Assembly (NCBI GenBank): GCA_934699095.1
Contig: CAKUVI010000002.1
Coordinates: forward strand, 1-64,000
Reading direction: 5' to 3'
Source: an uncultured Bacteroidales bacterium
GTDB lineage: Bacteria; Bacteroidota; Bacteroidia; Bacteroidales; WCHB1-69
DNA: 64,000 bases
The notes beneath the pieces were generated by a model. That model was not told the origin of the DNA. It saw nothing but the letters and a program-made list of their open reading frames with translations, and did not search any database. Both the position numbers and the translations under genes were made by a program. This document shows positions 46,792 through 55,449 of the stretch, in pieces. How positions within the stretch are numbered: position 1 is the first letter of the stretch; the number at the start of each line of letters is the position of its first letter.

Positions 46792-47571
46792 ATGAACATT
46801 GTAGTTTGTATAAAACAAGTTCCTAATACGAACGAAATAAAGATCAATCCTGAAACCGGAACCCTGATCCGCGACGGTGTGCCGAGCATCATGAACCCTG
46901 ACGATAAGGGCGGCTTGGAGATGGCTCTCCGTTTGAAAGACCAGTATGGTGCGCATGTCACCGTAATCACCATGGGACCTCCGCAAGCAGACGCCATCTG
47001 CCGAGAGGCTTTCGCAATGGGCGCCGACAGGGCCATATTGCTGAGCGACCGTAAATTCGCAGGCGCCGACACATTGGCGACTTCCTACGCCTTGGCTGGT
47101 GCAATCAGGACCCTCGACTACGACCTTATCATCGCCGGCCGTCAGGCTATCGATGGCGATACAGCCCAGGTGGCACCTGAAATGGCCGAACATCTCGGAC
47201 TCCCTCAGGTATCATACGTGATAGACCTTAAATACAACAACGGCCTCTGCACAGTGAAGAAGGAGACAGAAGAGGGCTACCAGATCCTCGAAGTTCCTTC
47301 ACCATGCGTTCTCACAGTGCTCGCCACTGCAAACCAACCACGTTACATGAGTGTTAAGGGCATTATGGAAGCCTTCGACAAGGAGGTTGAGATTTGGAGT
47401 GCCGACAAAATTGACGTTGACGAGAAACGTCTCGGCTTGAAAGGTTCCCCAACCCGCGTCAAGAAGTCTTTCACAAAACCGCAGAAATCACCAGGTCAAG
47501 TCTATGAAGTTGACGCTGAAGAGGCTGTGGGTATCATCATCAGCAAATTGAAAGAAAAATTCATCATCTAA
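46792..47571 (+). CDS. etfB: Electron transfer flavoprotein subunit beta
   Basis: This 259-residue protein has the EtfB family features IVVCIKQVPNTNEIKI, MNPDDKGGLEMALRLKDQYGAHVTVITMGPP and IIAGRQAIDGDTAQVAPEMAEHLGLPQ. It pairs with EtfA, binds AMP or FAD depending on subtype, and takes electrons to or from the acyl-CoA dehydrogenase. Whether this Etf bifurcates electrons (Bcd-Etf complex) cannot be read off with confidence. Confidence 0.96.
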   Translation: MNIVVCIKQVPNTNEIKINPETGTLIRDGVPSIMNPDDKGGLEMALRLKDQYGAHVTVITMGPPQADAICREAFAMGADRAILLSDRKFAGADTLATSYALAGAIRTLDYDLIIAGRQAIDGDTAQVAPEMAEHLGLPQVSYVIDLKYNNGLCTVKKETEEGYQILEVPSPCVLTVLATANQPRYMSVKGIMEAFDKEVEIWSADKIDVDEKRLGLKGSPTRVKKSFTKPQKSPGQVYEVDAEEAVGIIISKLKEKFII

Positions 47572-47590
47572 TAATCTAAACAACAGAAAA

Positions 47591-48601
47591 ATGGAAAAAA
47601 CCGATTATAAAAACATATTTGTATTTGCAGAACAGCGTGATGGTGTAGTTCAATCTGTTGCTTTAGAATTGTTGGGTAAAGCACATGAGTTGGCCGCCAT
47701 CCTCAATGAGAAAGTTGTTGCCGTACTTCCGGGCCACAACATCTCAAAACATGCACAGATGCTCATCGAATACGGTGCCGACCAGGTTATTTGCATAGAC
47801 GAACCTGAATTGAAGGATTACCTTACAGAACAATATGCACAAACCATGTGCCAGGTTGTCGAGAAGTTCAAACCTTCGATCATGATGATAGGCGCCACTA
47901 CTATAGGACGCGACCTCGGTCCGCGCATGGCCGCACGTCTTACCACCGGTCTTACGGCAGACTGCACCCGTCTTGAGATTTTTGAAGACGGCCAGTTGAT
48001 GATGACCCGTCCGGCTTTCGGCGGCAACCTGATGGCTACCATCATGTGCACCGAACACCGTCCGCAAATGTCCACCGTCCGTCCTGGCGTTATGCAGAAA
48101 ATGGAACGCGACACCAACAGAAAGGGCGAGGTTATCAATTTCAAGCCGGAGTTTGACAAGAGCAAGTTCCTGGTTCGTCTGGTTGAGAATGTCAAGGTTG
48201 ACAAAGGCAAAATCGATATTACCGAAGCCAAGATACTCGTTTCTGGCGGACGTGGCGTTGGTAACAAGGAAGGTTTTGATAAGCTCCAGAAACTTGCCGA
48301 CGTTTTCCCGAATGCAGAAGTTTCCTCATCACGCGCCATGGTTGACGCAGGCGTCGTTGACCACGACCGTCAGGTGGGCCAGACAGGTAAGACTGTACGT
48401 CCCGATGTCTATTTCGCTCTTGGCATTTCAGGTGCTATCCAACACTTGGCCGGTATGGAAGAGTCTGATTTCATCATTGCAGTCAACAAAGACAAATTCG
48501 CACCGATTTTCACAGTGTCAGACCTCGGTATTGTGGGCGACGTGAACAAAATCGTTCCACTGCTTACATCCCGTTTGGCTTCTGAAATTGAGAAAAAATA
48601 A
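47591..48601 (+). CDS. etfA: Electron transfer flavoprotein subunit alpha
   Basis: This 336-residue protein has an N-terminal alpha/beta domain and the FAD-binding C-terminal domain with LVSGGRGVG, SSRAMVDAGVVDHDRQVGQTGK and YFALGISGAIQHLAGM. It forms the heterodimer with EtfB encoded 19 nt upstream. It ends the CoA-transferase-dehydrogenase-Etf block; a GC-rich hairpin follows at 48615. Confidence 0.96.
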   Translation: MEKTDYKNIFVFAEQRDGVVQSVALELLGKAHELAAILNEKVVAVLPGHNISKHAQMLIEYGADQVICIDEPELKDYLTEQYAQTMCQVVEKFKPSIMMIGATTIGRDLGPRMAARLTTGLTADCTRLEIFEDGQLMMTRPAFGGNLMATIMCTEHRPQMSTVRPGVMQKMERDTNRKGEVINFKPEFDKSKFLVRLVENVKVDKGKIDITEAKILVSGGRGVGNKEGFDKLQKLADVFPNAEVSSSRAMVDAGVVDHDRQVGQTGKTVRPDVYFALGISGAIQHLAGMEESDFIIAVNKDKFAPIFTVSDLGIVGDVNKIVPLLTSRLASEIEKK

Positions 48602-48614
48602 CAATGTCCAATAT

Positions 48615-48638
48615 CCCTCCGTCTCGAGGGACGGGGGG
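48615..48638. repeat. GC-rich hairpin after etfA
   Basis: CCCTCCGTC (48615-48623) pairs with GACGGGGGG (48630-48638, one T-G pair) around TCGAGG. No proper T tract follows, so terminator function is uncertain. It shares CCGTCTC / GACGG with the dispersed palindromes. Confidence 0.55.
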
Positions 48639-48654
48639 ATTGTTTGTTTGAAGA

Positions 48655-49308
48655 ATGATAGAAGTAAAGGACATAGATAAAAGCTATGGTAGCCTCAAAG
48701 TGCTGAAAAAAGTGTCACTTTCCATTGAATCCGGCAAGGTGGCCACTATTGTGGGGCCTTCTGGCGCGGGGAAGTCAACGCTTCTGCATATAATAGGCAC
48801 TTTGGACAGGCCTGACTGCGGCGAGGTTGTTATTGACGGGTTGTCGTTGAATTCCTTGAATGATGACAAACTCTCTGATTTCCGAAACAAGAACATAGGG
48901 TTTGTGTATCAGTTTCACCATCTACTCCCTGAATTTTCAGCTGTTGAGAATGTTGCTATGCCCGCGCTGATAGCTGGAAAATCACGAAAAGAGGCAATGA
49001 ACCATGCCAAGGAACTTCTTGACTTCCTGAAGCTCAGCGATCGCTTTGAACACAAACCGTCTCAATTGTCCGGTGGTGAACAACAGCGTGTGTCTGTGGC
49101 CCGCGCCCTGATGAACAGCCCGAAAATTGTGCTTGCTGACGAACCGTCTGGTAACCTTGACACTGAAAATGCTCGCAAATTGCACGATCTTTTCTTTGTT
49201 CTCCGTGACACTTTCCATCAAACTTTCGTGATTGTGACTCATAATGAGGAATTGGCGCAATTGTCTGATTTCAAAATAATGATGCAGGATGGTTGCGTAT
49301 ATGTCTAA
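48655..49308 (+). CDS. ABC transporter ATP-binding protein, LolD/MacB-like
   Basis: This 217-residue ATPase has Walker A GPSGAGKST (34-42), the Q loop region GFVYQFHHLLPEF, signature LSGGEQQRVSVARAL and Walker B IVLADEPSGNLD, with the usual H-loop VTHN. The Q-F-H-H-L-L-P-E-F pattern is typical of LolD, which drives release of lipoproteins from the inner membrane. No LolC/E permease is adjacent, so the partner must be encoded elsewhere. Confidence 0.9.
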   Translation: MIEVKDIDKSYGSLKVLKKVSLSIESGKVATIVGPSGAGKSTLLHIIGTLDRPDCGEVVIDGLSLNSLNDDKLSDFRNKNIGFVYQFHHLLPEFSAVENVAMPALIAGKSRKEAMNHAKELLDFLKLSDRFEHKPSQLSGGEQQRVSVARALMNSPKIVLADEPSGNLDTENARKLHDLFFVLRDTFHQTFVIVTHNEELAQLSDFKIMMQDGCVYV

Positions 49309-49327
49309 TCTTTATTAATATTTTGCT

Positions 49328-49927
49328 ATGAAAAAACTAAGAAAATTTGTTGCTGTATTGGCTGTGATGTCATCATTGCTGTTCCTGTCCGGATGTGGCT
49401 TGGCCCAACTTATAAATTTGATAAACTGCAAGTTCAATCTTGCCAATATCACAAATATCAAATGGGCTGGAATCAATCTGAGCAACATTAAGAGTATCAG
49501 CGACCTCTCTTTTGCCGACCTTCAGAAAGCTGCAGTGGCTATCAAAAACAAGGACTTCAAGGTTGGTTGCGATGTGAACGTTAACGCAAAAAACGAAACT
49601 GCAAATCCGGCCAAGTTATGCGCTTACGACTACGATCTCTTTTTGGATGGCAATTCCATAGCCCAGGGCAGCAGTGCCGACAAAACCACAGTCATCAATC
49701 CCCAATCAACAACCCTTATTCCGGTTCCTCTCATGGTTGACTTGTTAGGCATTATCAAAAGCGGTGAGACCAAAAGTGTAGTCAATTTTGCCAAAAATCT
49801 CCTTGATTACGGCGACGGCACGGAATCTAATGTGAAGGTCAAGTTCACCCCTTACATTTCACCCGCAAGCTCATCCTCAAAAGGAACCAAACTACCAGCA
49901 ATCACATTAAACAAAACTTTCCAGTAA
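49328..49927 (+). CDS. LEA-2-like lipoprotein
   Basis: This 199-residue protein has a lipoprotein signal (LFLSGCGL, lipid-modified cysteine about residue 23), followed by a beta-sandwich-like region with LSFADLQKAAVAIKNKDFKVGCDVNVNAKNET and a second segment about small-side-chain pairing (YDYDLFLDGNSIAQGS) resembling the LEA-2/WHy fold. Its role is unknown. It lies 19 nt after the ABC ATPase and 12 nt before the DUF4293 gene. Confidence 0.65.
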   Translation: MKKLRKFVAVLAVMSSLLFLSGCGLAQLINLINCKFNLANITNIKWAGINLSNIKSISDLSFADLQKAAVAIKNKDFKVGCDVNVNAKNETANPAKLCAYDYDLFLDGNSIAQGSSADKTTVINPQSTTLIPVPLMVDLLGIIKSGETKSVVNFAKNLLDYGDGTESNVKVKFTPYISPASSSSKGTKLPAITLNKTFQ

Positions 49928-49939
49928 AATTATCCGTTT

Positions 49940-50425
49940 ATGATTCAAAGAGTTCAAAGTATTTTTCTCTTTATAGCGATGGTTATTCCTATCGTGTTGA
50001 TTTTTATACCATTAGGATATTTGACCACCGACGCAGCTCAGTATGTGTACAATTCAGTATCTTTGAAAGAGAATGTTCCAGAAGGCATTTCTGTTGTCAG
50101 AAACTATTATGTAGCCTTCTGTTTAGCTCTCACGGCCGTCATGTCGGGAACAGCCCTTTTCTCGTTTAAGAACAGGATTCGTCAGATGAGAATCGTGTCT
50201 TTCACAGAGATTGTCTTCCTGATTACGCTGTTCTTGATGTTGTGGGTATGTCCGGATCTGGTGTATAACAAATTTTTTGCGGCCAAAGCTGAAAGTTATA
50301 CATTTAATTACAACATCATCCCTCTCATTATCATGATAGTTGTCGAGGCGGTGTGTCTGTTCCTTGCCAACCGATTCATTAAGAAGGACGAGATGTTGGT
50401 TCGCTCAGCCGACAGGTTGAGATAG
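49940..50425 (+). CDS. DUF4293 four-helix membrane protein
   Basis: This 161-residue protein starts MIQRVQSIFLFIAMVIPI and has four membrane segments (about 5-27, 52-74, 86-110 and 123-145), the layout of the Bacteroidetes-specific DUF4293 family. Its function is unknown. It is last in the short run ABC ATPase - lipoprotein - DUF4293 and is terminated by the palindrome at 50455. Confidence 0.88.
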   Translation: MIQRVQSIFLFIAMVIPIVLIFIPLGYLTTDAAQYVYNSVSLKENVPEGISVVRNYYVAFCLALTAVMSGTALFSFKNRIRQMRIVSFTEIVFLITLFLMLWVCPDLVYNKFFAAKAESYTFNYNIIPLIIMIVVEAVCLFLANRFIKKDEMLVRSADRLR

Positions 50426-50454
50426 GATACTAAAATCACATTTGTAGTTTTATG

Positions 50455-50487
50455 GAGACGTGGCTTAAGTCACGTCTCTATTTTTTT
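50455..50487 (+). terminator. GAGACG palindrome acting as terminator
   Basis: GAGACGTG (50455-50462) and CACGTCTC (50471-50478) pair perfectly around an 8-nt loop and are followed by TATTTTTTT. It closes the DUF4293 gene and contains the end of the converging FecCD permease (stop at 50478-50480). Member of the dispersed palindrome family. Confidence 0.85.
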
Positions 50488-51482
50488 AGTATGAGGTAGA
50501 TGAAATAGGGGCTTCCGGCCAGGGCTGTGATGCTGCCCACTGGCAATTCCGACGGTATTGCGATTGTGCGGGCGAGAGTGTCGGCGACGAGAAGGAAAAA
50601 GGCACCGAAAAATATCGAATATCCGAACACTTTTCTGTTGTCACTGCCAAACAGAAGCCGCACAACATGCGGTACTATTAGACCGATGAAACCAATGGAA
50701 CCGCAAAATGCCACCACCACTGATGTGAGAACAGAAGCGGTTATGAGTACGATGTATGTGGTCTTTTGGGTGTCAACGCCTGATGTCTGGGCTGTCTCCG
50801 TGCCTATCTGCATGATGTTTAGTGCCTTTGAGTTGTAGAAGAGGATTATCATACAGATTACTGAGATTGGTATCAGGAATGCGATTTCTGCCCATGACAC
50901 GTGTGTGAGGCTTCCCATCGTCCAGAAATAGATCTTGTGCATCTCCTGTTGGTTCATCACCATCAGAAGGGTGATGACTGCCGAAATGAAAAAATTCAGG
51001 GCTATGCCCACTAAAAGCAGGGTGGTGGTGGAGCGTTTGCCCTTTATCTCGGCGATGCCGAGTATCATGAAGAGGGTCAGCAAGGCTGTGACGAGCGCCG
51101 GAATTGTGATGCCGAAGAGGTACGTGTCGAGTCCGAGAATGAAAGCAATGGCTGCACCGATGGATGCTCCGGATGATATACCGAGGATATAAGGGTCGCA
51201 GACCGGGTTTCGGAAGATGCTCTGAAAAACGCCACCGCAAACCGCAAGTACCGCCCCGGCAACCAAACTCATGATGATTCTTGGAAACCTGAGCTGCCAG
51301 AGAGTTATCTCATAGTAGTCCTCCACAGGCAGGTTGAATCCCATCTTGTGAAATATGCTGCTGAAAACAGAACTGACGGGTATGTGGATGACTCCAATGC
51401 AAACCGCAATCAATGCCGATATTATCAGAACCAATCCGAAAATGATTGGCAAGATGATGTGTCTGCTTCTTGATTTTACCAT
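50478..51482 (-). CDS. FecCD-type iron/siderophore or cobalamin ABC permease
   Basis: This 334-residue protein has about nine to ten membrane segments and the BtuC/FhuB family markers LRFPRIIMSLVAGAVLAVCGGVFQSIFRNPVCDPYILGIS, and GFIGLIVPHVVRLLFG near the C-terminus. It imports a metal chelate or corrinoid with a periplasmic binding protein and ATPase, neither of which is adjacent. Its ATG overlaps the upstream stop as TAATG, so it is translationally coupled to the sodium symporter gene. Confidence 0.93.
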   Translation of the reverse strand: MVKSRSRHIILPIIFGLVLIISALIAVCIGVIHIPVSSVFSSIFHKMGFNLPVEDYYEITLWQLRFPRIIMSLVAGAVLAVCGGVFQSIFRNPVCDPYILGISSGASIGAAIAFILGLDTYLFGITIPALVTALLTLFMILGIAEIKGKRSTTTLLLVGIALNFFISAVITLLMVMNQQEMHKIYFWTMGSLTHVSWAEIAFLIPISVICMIILFYNSKALNIMQIGTETAQTSGVDTQKTTYIVLITASVLTSVVVAFCGSIGFIGLIVPHVVRLLFGSDNRKVFGYSIFFGAFFLLVADTLARTIAIPSELPVGSITALAGSPYFIYLILKK

Positions 51483-52828
51483 TATTTAGAGATAAATCCT
51501 GAGATAATTATTATCAAAAGGGCTATAGGTGCTATGTATTTAATCAGAAAATAAAAGAAGTTGATGAAGCCTGATTTTAGTTTGCTGCCTTCTGCGACTT
51601 CGTCGTAGATTTCTTCTTTGGGCAGGAACCATCCTACAAATATTGTTGTCACAAAAGCACCAATAGGCATAAGGTATGAAGCCGTTACAAGGTCGAACAG
51701 ATCGAAAATCGTCTTTCCGAAGATGTGGAAGTCTTTTAATGGACCGAAGGAGAGAGTGCATAAAGCCCCGATTACGAAGATGATGACGGATACGACAAAT
51801 GATGATGTGGAGCGTTTCCAGTGCAGTTCCTCAACAGTGTATGCAACAATGATCTCAAGCAGGGAGATTGTGGAGGTGAGGGCCGCGATGCCGAGCAGTA
51901 GGAAAAAGATTGAGGCAAAAACAACGCCGCCGAACATGTTGTTGAAGACGTTGGGAAGTACGACGTACACTAATTGTGGGCCGGCTGCCGGATTCATGCC
52001 AAAGGAGAATACAGCCGGGAAAATCACAACGCCAGCCAAAATAGCCACCATAAGGTCGCAGGCGGAGATCCAGATGCTGGTCTTGAGCAGGGAATCCTGT
52101 TTCCGAATATAAGAGCCGTAGGTCACCATCGCCCCCATGCCCAAACTCAGTGAGAAGAACGACTGTCCAAGGGCTGAAAGTATGGTTTGGCCGTTGAGCT
52201 TGCTGAAGTCAGGCTTGAAAAGGAAAGCGAGACCGGTATGTGCACCGTCGAGCGTGACAGAGCGGACGCACATCACAACCAGCAGGAAGAACAACACCGG
52301 CATGAGAATCTTGGATATTTTTTCAATGCCTTTTTCAACGCCGCGGGATATTATGAACCCGGTGAGGGCGATGAAGATGAACTGGTATAGCAGCGGCCAG
52401 AACGATCCTTGCGTGAATGTGGAGAAGACTTCACCAACCTCTTCCGGTGTCAGTCCGTTAAGCTTGTTCGAGAAAGACATCACAATGTAATTGAGGGTCC
52501 AACCTGCCACAACACTGTAAAATGAATAGATCAGGATCGCAGTTATGATGCTGAAGACACCTAACAGCACCCATCCCTTGCTCTTTGCCAATTTGCGATA
52601 TGTCCCTACGACATTGCTTTGTGTGCGCCTCCCGATGATGAACTCTGTCATCATCAGCGGAATGCCGATCATCAGTACGAAGAAGATGTAAACCAAGAGG
52701 AATGCCCCTCCGCCATTCTGTCCGAGCATGTAAGGGAATCGCCAGATGTTCCCTAATCCCACAGCGCCGCCGGCAGCAGCTAAAATGGCTCCTATGTTAG
52801 ATGAAAATCCTTTTCTGATCTCGTTCAT
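51482..52828 (-). CDS. Sodium-dependent neurotransmitter-symporter-family transporter
   Basis: This 448-residue protein belongs to the NSS/SNF (LeuT) family: the helix 1 signature NIGAILAAAGGAVGLGNIWRFP holds the substrate- and sodium-binding unwound part, followed by GGGAFLLVYIFFVLMIGIP. About 11 membrane segments are predicted. It imports an amino acid with sodium; the substrate cannot be inferred. Its stop codon overlaps the ATG of the FecCD permease by one base. Confidence 0.92.
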   Translation of the reverse strand: MNEIRKGFSSNIGAILAAAGGAVGLGNIWRFPYMLGQNGGGAFLLVYIFFVLMIGIPLMMTEFIIGRRTQSNVVGTYRKLAKSKGWVLLGVFSIITAILIYSFYSVVAGWTLNYIVMSFSNKLNGLTPEEVGEVFSTFTQGSFWPLLYQFIFIALTGFIISRGVEKGIEKISKILMPVLFFLLVVMCVRSVTLDGAHTGLAFLFKPDFSKLNGQTILSALGQSFFSLSLGMGAMVTYGSYIRKQDSLLKTSIWISACDLMVAILAGVVIFPAVFSFGMNPAAGPQLVYVVLPNVFNNMFGGVVFASIFFLLLGIAALTSTISLLEIIVAYTVEELHWKRSTSSFVVSVIIFVIGALCTLSFGPLKDFHIFGKTIFDLFDLVTASYLMPIGAFVTTIFVGWFLPKEEIYDEVAEGSKLKSGFINFFYFLIKYIAPIALLIIIISGFISK

Positions 52829-52845
52829 ATATATGTCTTTTATAA

Positions 52846-54390
52846 TTACGACTTTAGCGGCAAATGTATTGTGAATGTACTGCCCTTGCCCTCTTCACTC
52901 TGAACCTCGATTTTGCCGTGATGCAAAGATACAATCTTTTTGACATATCCAAGTCCCAATCCGAACCCTTTCACATCGTGGACGTTGCCGTGCGGTATCC
53001 GGTAGAAGTTGTTGAAAATCTTGGAGAGTGATTTCTTGGGGATGCCGATTCCCTTGTCTGTGACGGAAACCGAGAAATATTTGTCGTCGGAGAGAGTGTA
53101 GATCAATATTTCAGGATGGTCGGGTGAATATTTGATGCCGTTTTCAATCAGGTTTGTCAGCGTGTTGGAGAGGTGCGTGCGGTCGCCGAAGATAGAGTGT
53201 ACCTGAGCGTTCAGCGCCAATTTCAAATCCCCATTGGACGAATTGACCATCAGTGCCAAGCTATCGGTTATTTTCTTGATCAGCTCGTGCATGTCGATGA
53301 GTTCTATGTTCATCTTGACCTGGCCTTTGCGCAGCTGGGCAATCTCCAATATAGTGTTCACCATCTCCTTCAACCTGTTGTTCTCGTCGTTGATGATGCT
53401 GATGTATGAGTCAAGGATTTCCTTGTCGTTAGACATGGAAGAGTCTGACAGGGCTTCGCATGCAAGCGAGATTGTGGCTATGGGTGTCTTGAACTCATGG
53501 GTGACGTTGTTTATGAACTCGTTGGTCACGTCTGATGTCTTCTTCTGACGATGTAGCGAGTATAAAGCCGTGAATGAGATTATGAAGGTAATCAGGAAGA
53601 ATACGATGATGAGTATCACGATGTTCTTCATCCTGGTCAGGAAGATGCCGCGCTCAGTTGGGAAGTAAAGAATCAGGTAGTGGGGGGAACTTACCTTTTC
53701 GTTGTATTTCAGAAGGAAGAGATACTGGCTGTTCTGCATCTTCTCTTTCGAGGTATATTGTGGCTCTACAACATATTCTGATGTGAAGGCGTTGTATAGT
53801 GCAAAGTCGAAGCGTGCGTCAATGTTCTCTCCAAGGAGCGCCTCCCGGATGGTCTTCTCTAAAAAATGCCTGTTGATCAGCTTCTTGGTCGTGCTGTCAA
53901 GTTGAATGAGGTCTTTGTCCTTGATGTTGAAGCTCTTTATGATGCCGCCGTGGATTTCTTCAGGGTTTGCGCTTTTGCTGTATAATGGGAACAGTGTCCT
54001 GAAGGCGGCGGTGAAGTATTCGGTGTCGTTGGCCACTGCTTTGGCATCGTTTTCAAGATAGTATATCCTCGAGTTTATGACGCCTATAGGCTGGTTGGTG
54101 ACCGTGTCAATGAGGAACTTCCTCGAATTCTGCATGTGAAGGTATTCGTTGGGTTCGGTGAAATCCTTGCTGATGTCGTTAGTGTCGATGGCGATAAGTG
54201 CCGCGGTGTCGTCCTTTATTGTTGCGTCGATGCGATCCACGACTTCGTTGCCTGCCAAAAAGACCTCGTTCACGAAGATGCTCCTCTGCACCTTCTCGGC
54301 CTCTGTGTAAAGGTAGAAAATGCCTACCATCAGCGGAATTGCCGACAAACCGAGCAATATGAACAATGGTATTAAAAATCTTTTTTTCAT
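52846..54390 (-). CDS. Sensor histidine kinase
   Basis: This 514-residue protein has membrane segments at about 7-28 and 257-278 that enclose a 228-residue extracytoplasmic sensor region without a recognisable ligand motif. Cytoplasmic HisKA follows with the phospho-acceptor H298 (NNVTHEFKTPIATI), then the ATPase domain: N box NLIENGIKYS, G1 DKGIGIP and G2 GFGLGLG. No response regulator lies next to it, so the partner is elsewhere. The NSS gene starts 17 nt downstream. Confidence 0.94.
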   Translation of the reverse strand: MKKRFLIPLFILLGLSAIPLMVGIFYLYTEAEKVQRSIFVNEVFLAGNEVVDRIDATIKDDTAALIAIDTNDISKDFTEPNEYLHMQNSRKFLIDTVTNQPIGVINSRIYYLENDAKAVANDTEYFTAAFRTLFPLYSKSANPEEIHGGIIKSFNIKDKDLIQLDSTTKKLINRHFLEKTIREALLGENIDARFDFALYNAFTSEYVVEPQYTSKEKMQNSQYLFLLKYNEKVSSPHYLILYFPTERGIFLTRMKNIVILIIVFFLITFIISFTALYSLHRQKKTSDVTNEFINNVTHEFKTPIATISLACEALSDSSMSNDKEILDSYISIINDENNRLKEMVNTILEIAQLRKGQVKMNIELIDMHELIKKITDSLALMVNSSNGDLKLALNAQVHSIFGDRTHLSNTLTNLIENGIKYSPDHPEILIYTLSDDKYFSVSVTDKGIGIPKKSLSKIFNNFYRIPHGNVHDVKGFGLGLGYVKKIVSLHHGKIEVQSEEGKGSTFTIHLPLKS

Positions 54391-54399
54391 TCTTGTGAC

Positions 54400-55404
54400 T
54401 TATATTATTTCAAGAAGTTTCAGTGTTTCGTCAATGTGTCTCATGCTATCAACCCTCATCTGGTGCGCGCTGCCGAAAACGTTTTTCCCTCCCTTGGCTA
54501 TCACCTTGCTTACAGAATCTCGGTTTGCATTTATGGATGTCTTGATCTCGTCGGAATTGTGGTATCGGCTGTAATGTACAACGCTTGTTGGAGGGAACAG
54601 CCCGTCCGACTCTGCGAATATGAACGTGCCGGCGTCCAAATACGGACGTTGCCCCATCAGGTTGATGCTTTTCTGGTAGTCGAGGTTGTTGAGAAACTGG
54701 TTGTGCTCTTCCAGAAATCTGCTCTCCTGTGACAAAATGCCTAATAGAGGGACAAAGTCGTAGTTTTCAGGGACGAACAGCATTCGGACAGAGTAGTTGC
54801 TCCTTCCGAAATAGCTGTAAATGTCGCGCGACAAGCCGCGGAGTCCGGCATCTGATTCGCTGCCGTCAAGCACCGCGGCGGCACTCCCGGGCACCCTGAA
54901 AATGTGAGGAGTGTTGGAGAAATATTTTTCCAATGACGCCTGCGTTTGACCGTCTGTGTCGATTATCACTGCATCGAAATCGTTTAGCTTGTCTGTGAAT
55001 GTAATCTTGTCTTGAAGTTCTGGATTGTCTTCGATGATGATATCACAGAGTTTCATGAACAGGATATTGTCATTGTGTTTGAGTTTCCCGATATAGGTGT
55101 GGCCGGCAGATATGACCAGGAAGAGGTCGTAGAATGAGTCGAGGGGCGTGGTATTGTGGGTTGCCACGGCGATTTTCTTCGGTTCGGGGTTGTTTTTTTG
55201 TAGGGCTTGGCCGATTTTTGAAGAGTGCGATATGAAATCACCGAGAGAAAGCAGGGATTGTTTGCAGAATCGGGGAGTGAACCAAGTGTTCAGCTTTGAT
55301 TGCAGTGAGATGGAATCAGACAAATGACTCTCAATCCACGTCTCGTCGGAGAGATGGGAAGCGAGTGACAAGAGGGTCTCCATCAGTGAGTCAGTGTGAT
55401 TCAT
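54400..55404 (-). CDS. LuxC-family acyl-CoA reductase
   Basis: This 334-residue protein matches the short LuxC-like acyl-CoA reductase family of Bacteroidetes. It has a nucleotide-binding N-terminal half around ISAGHTYIGKLKHNDNILFMKL and FDAVIIDTDG, the YFGRSNYSVRMLFVPENYD segment (Gly/Arg-rich, preceding the active-site region), and PLGILSQESRFLEEHNQFLNNLDY. LuxC enzymes reduce an acyl thioester to an aldehyde with NADPH. A catalytic cysteine in the usual position is not obvious, so activity is uncertain. It ends 9 nt before the histidine kinase. Confidence 0.72.
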   Translation of the reverse strand: MNHTDSLMETLLSLASHLSDETWIESHLSDSISLQSKLNTWFTPRFCKQSLLSLGDFISHSSKIGQALQKNNPEPKKIAVATHNTTPLDSFYDLFLVISAGHTYIGKLKHNDNILFMKLCDIIIEDNPELQDKITFTDKLNDFDAVIIDTDGQTQASLEKYFSNTPHIFRVPGSAAAVLDGSESDAGLRGLSRDIYSYFGRSNYSVRMLFVPENYDFVPLLGILSQESRFLEEHNQFLNNLDYQKSINLMGQRPYLDAGTFIFAESDGLFPPTSVVHYSRYHNSDEIKTSINANRDSVSKVIAKGGKNVFGSAHQMRVDSMRHIDETLKLLEII

Positions 55405-55449
55405 AGCCGGGTTTGAGGTTGAGAAAACGGTGTCTTGGAGATTGTTTTA

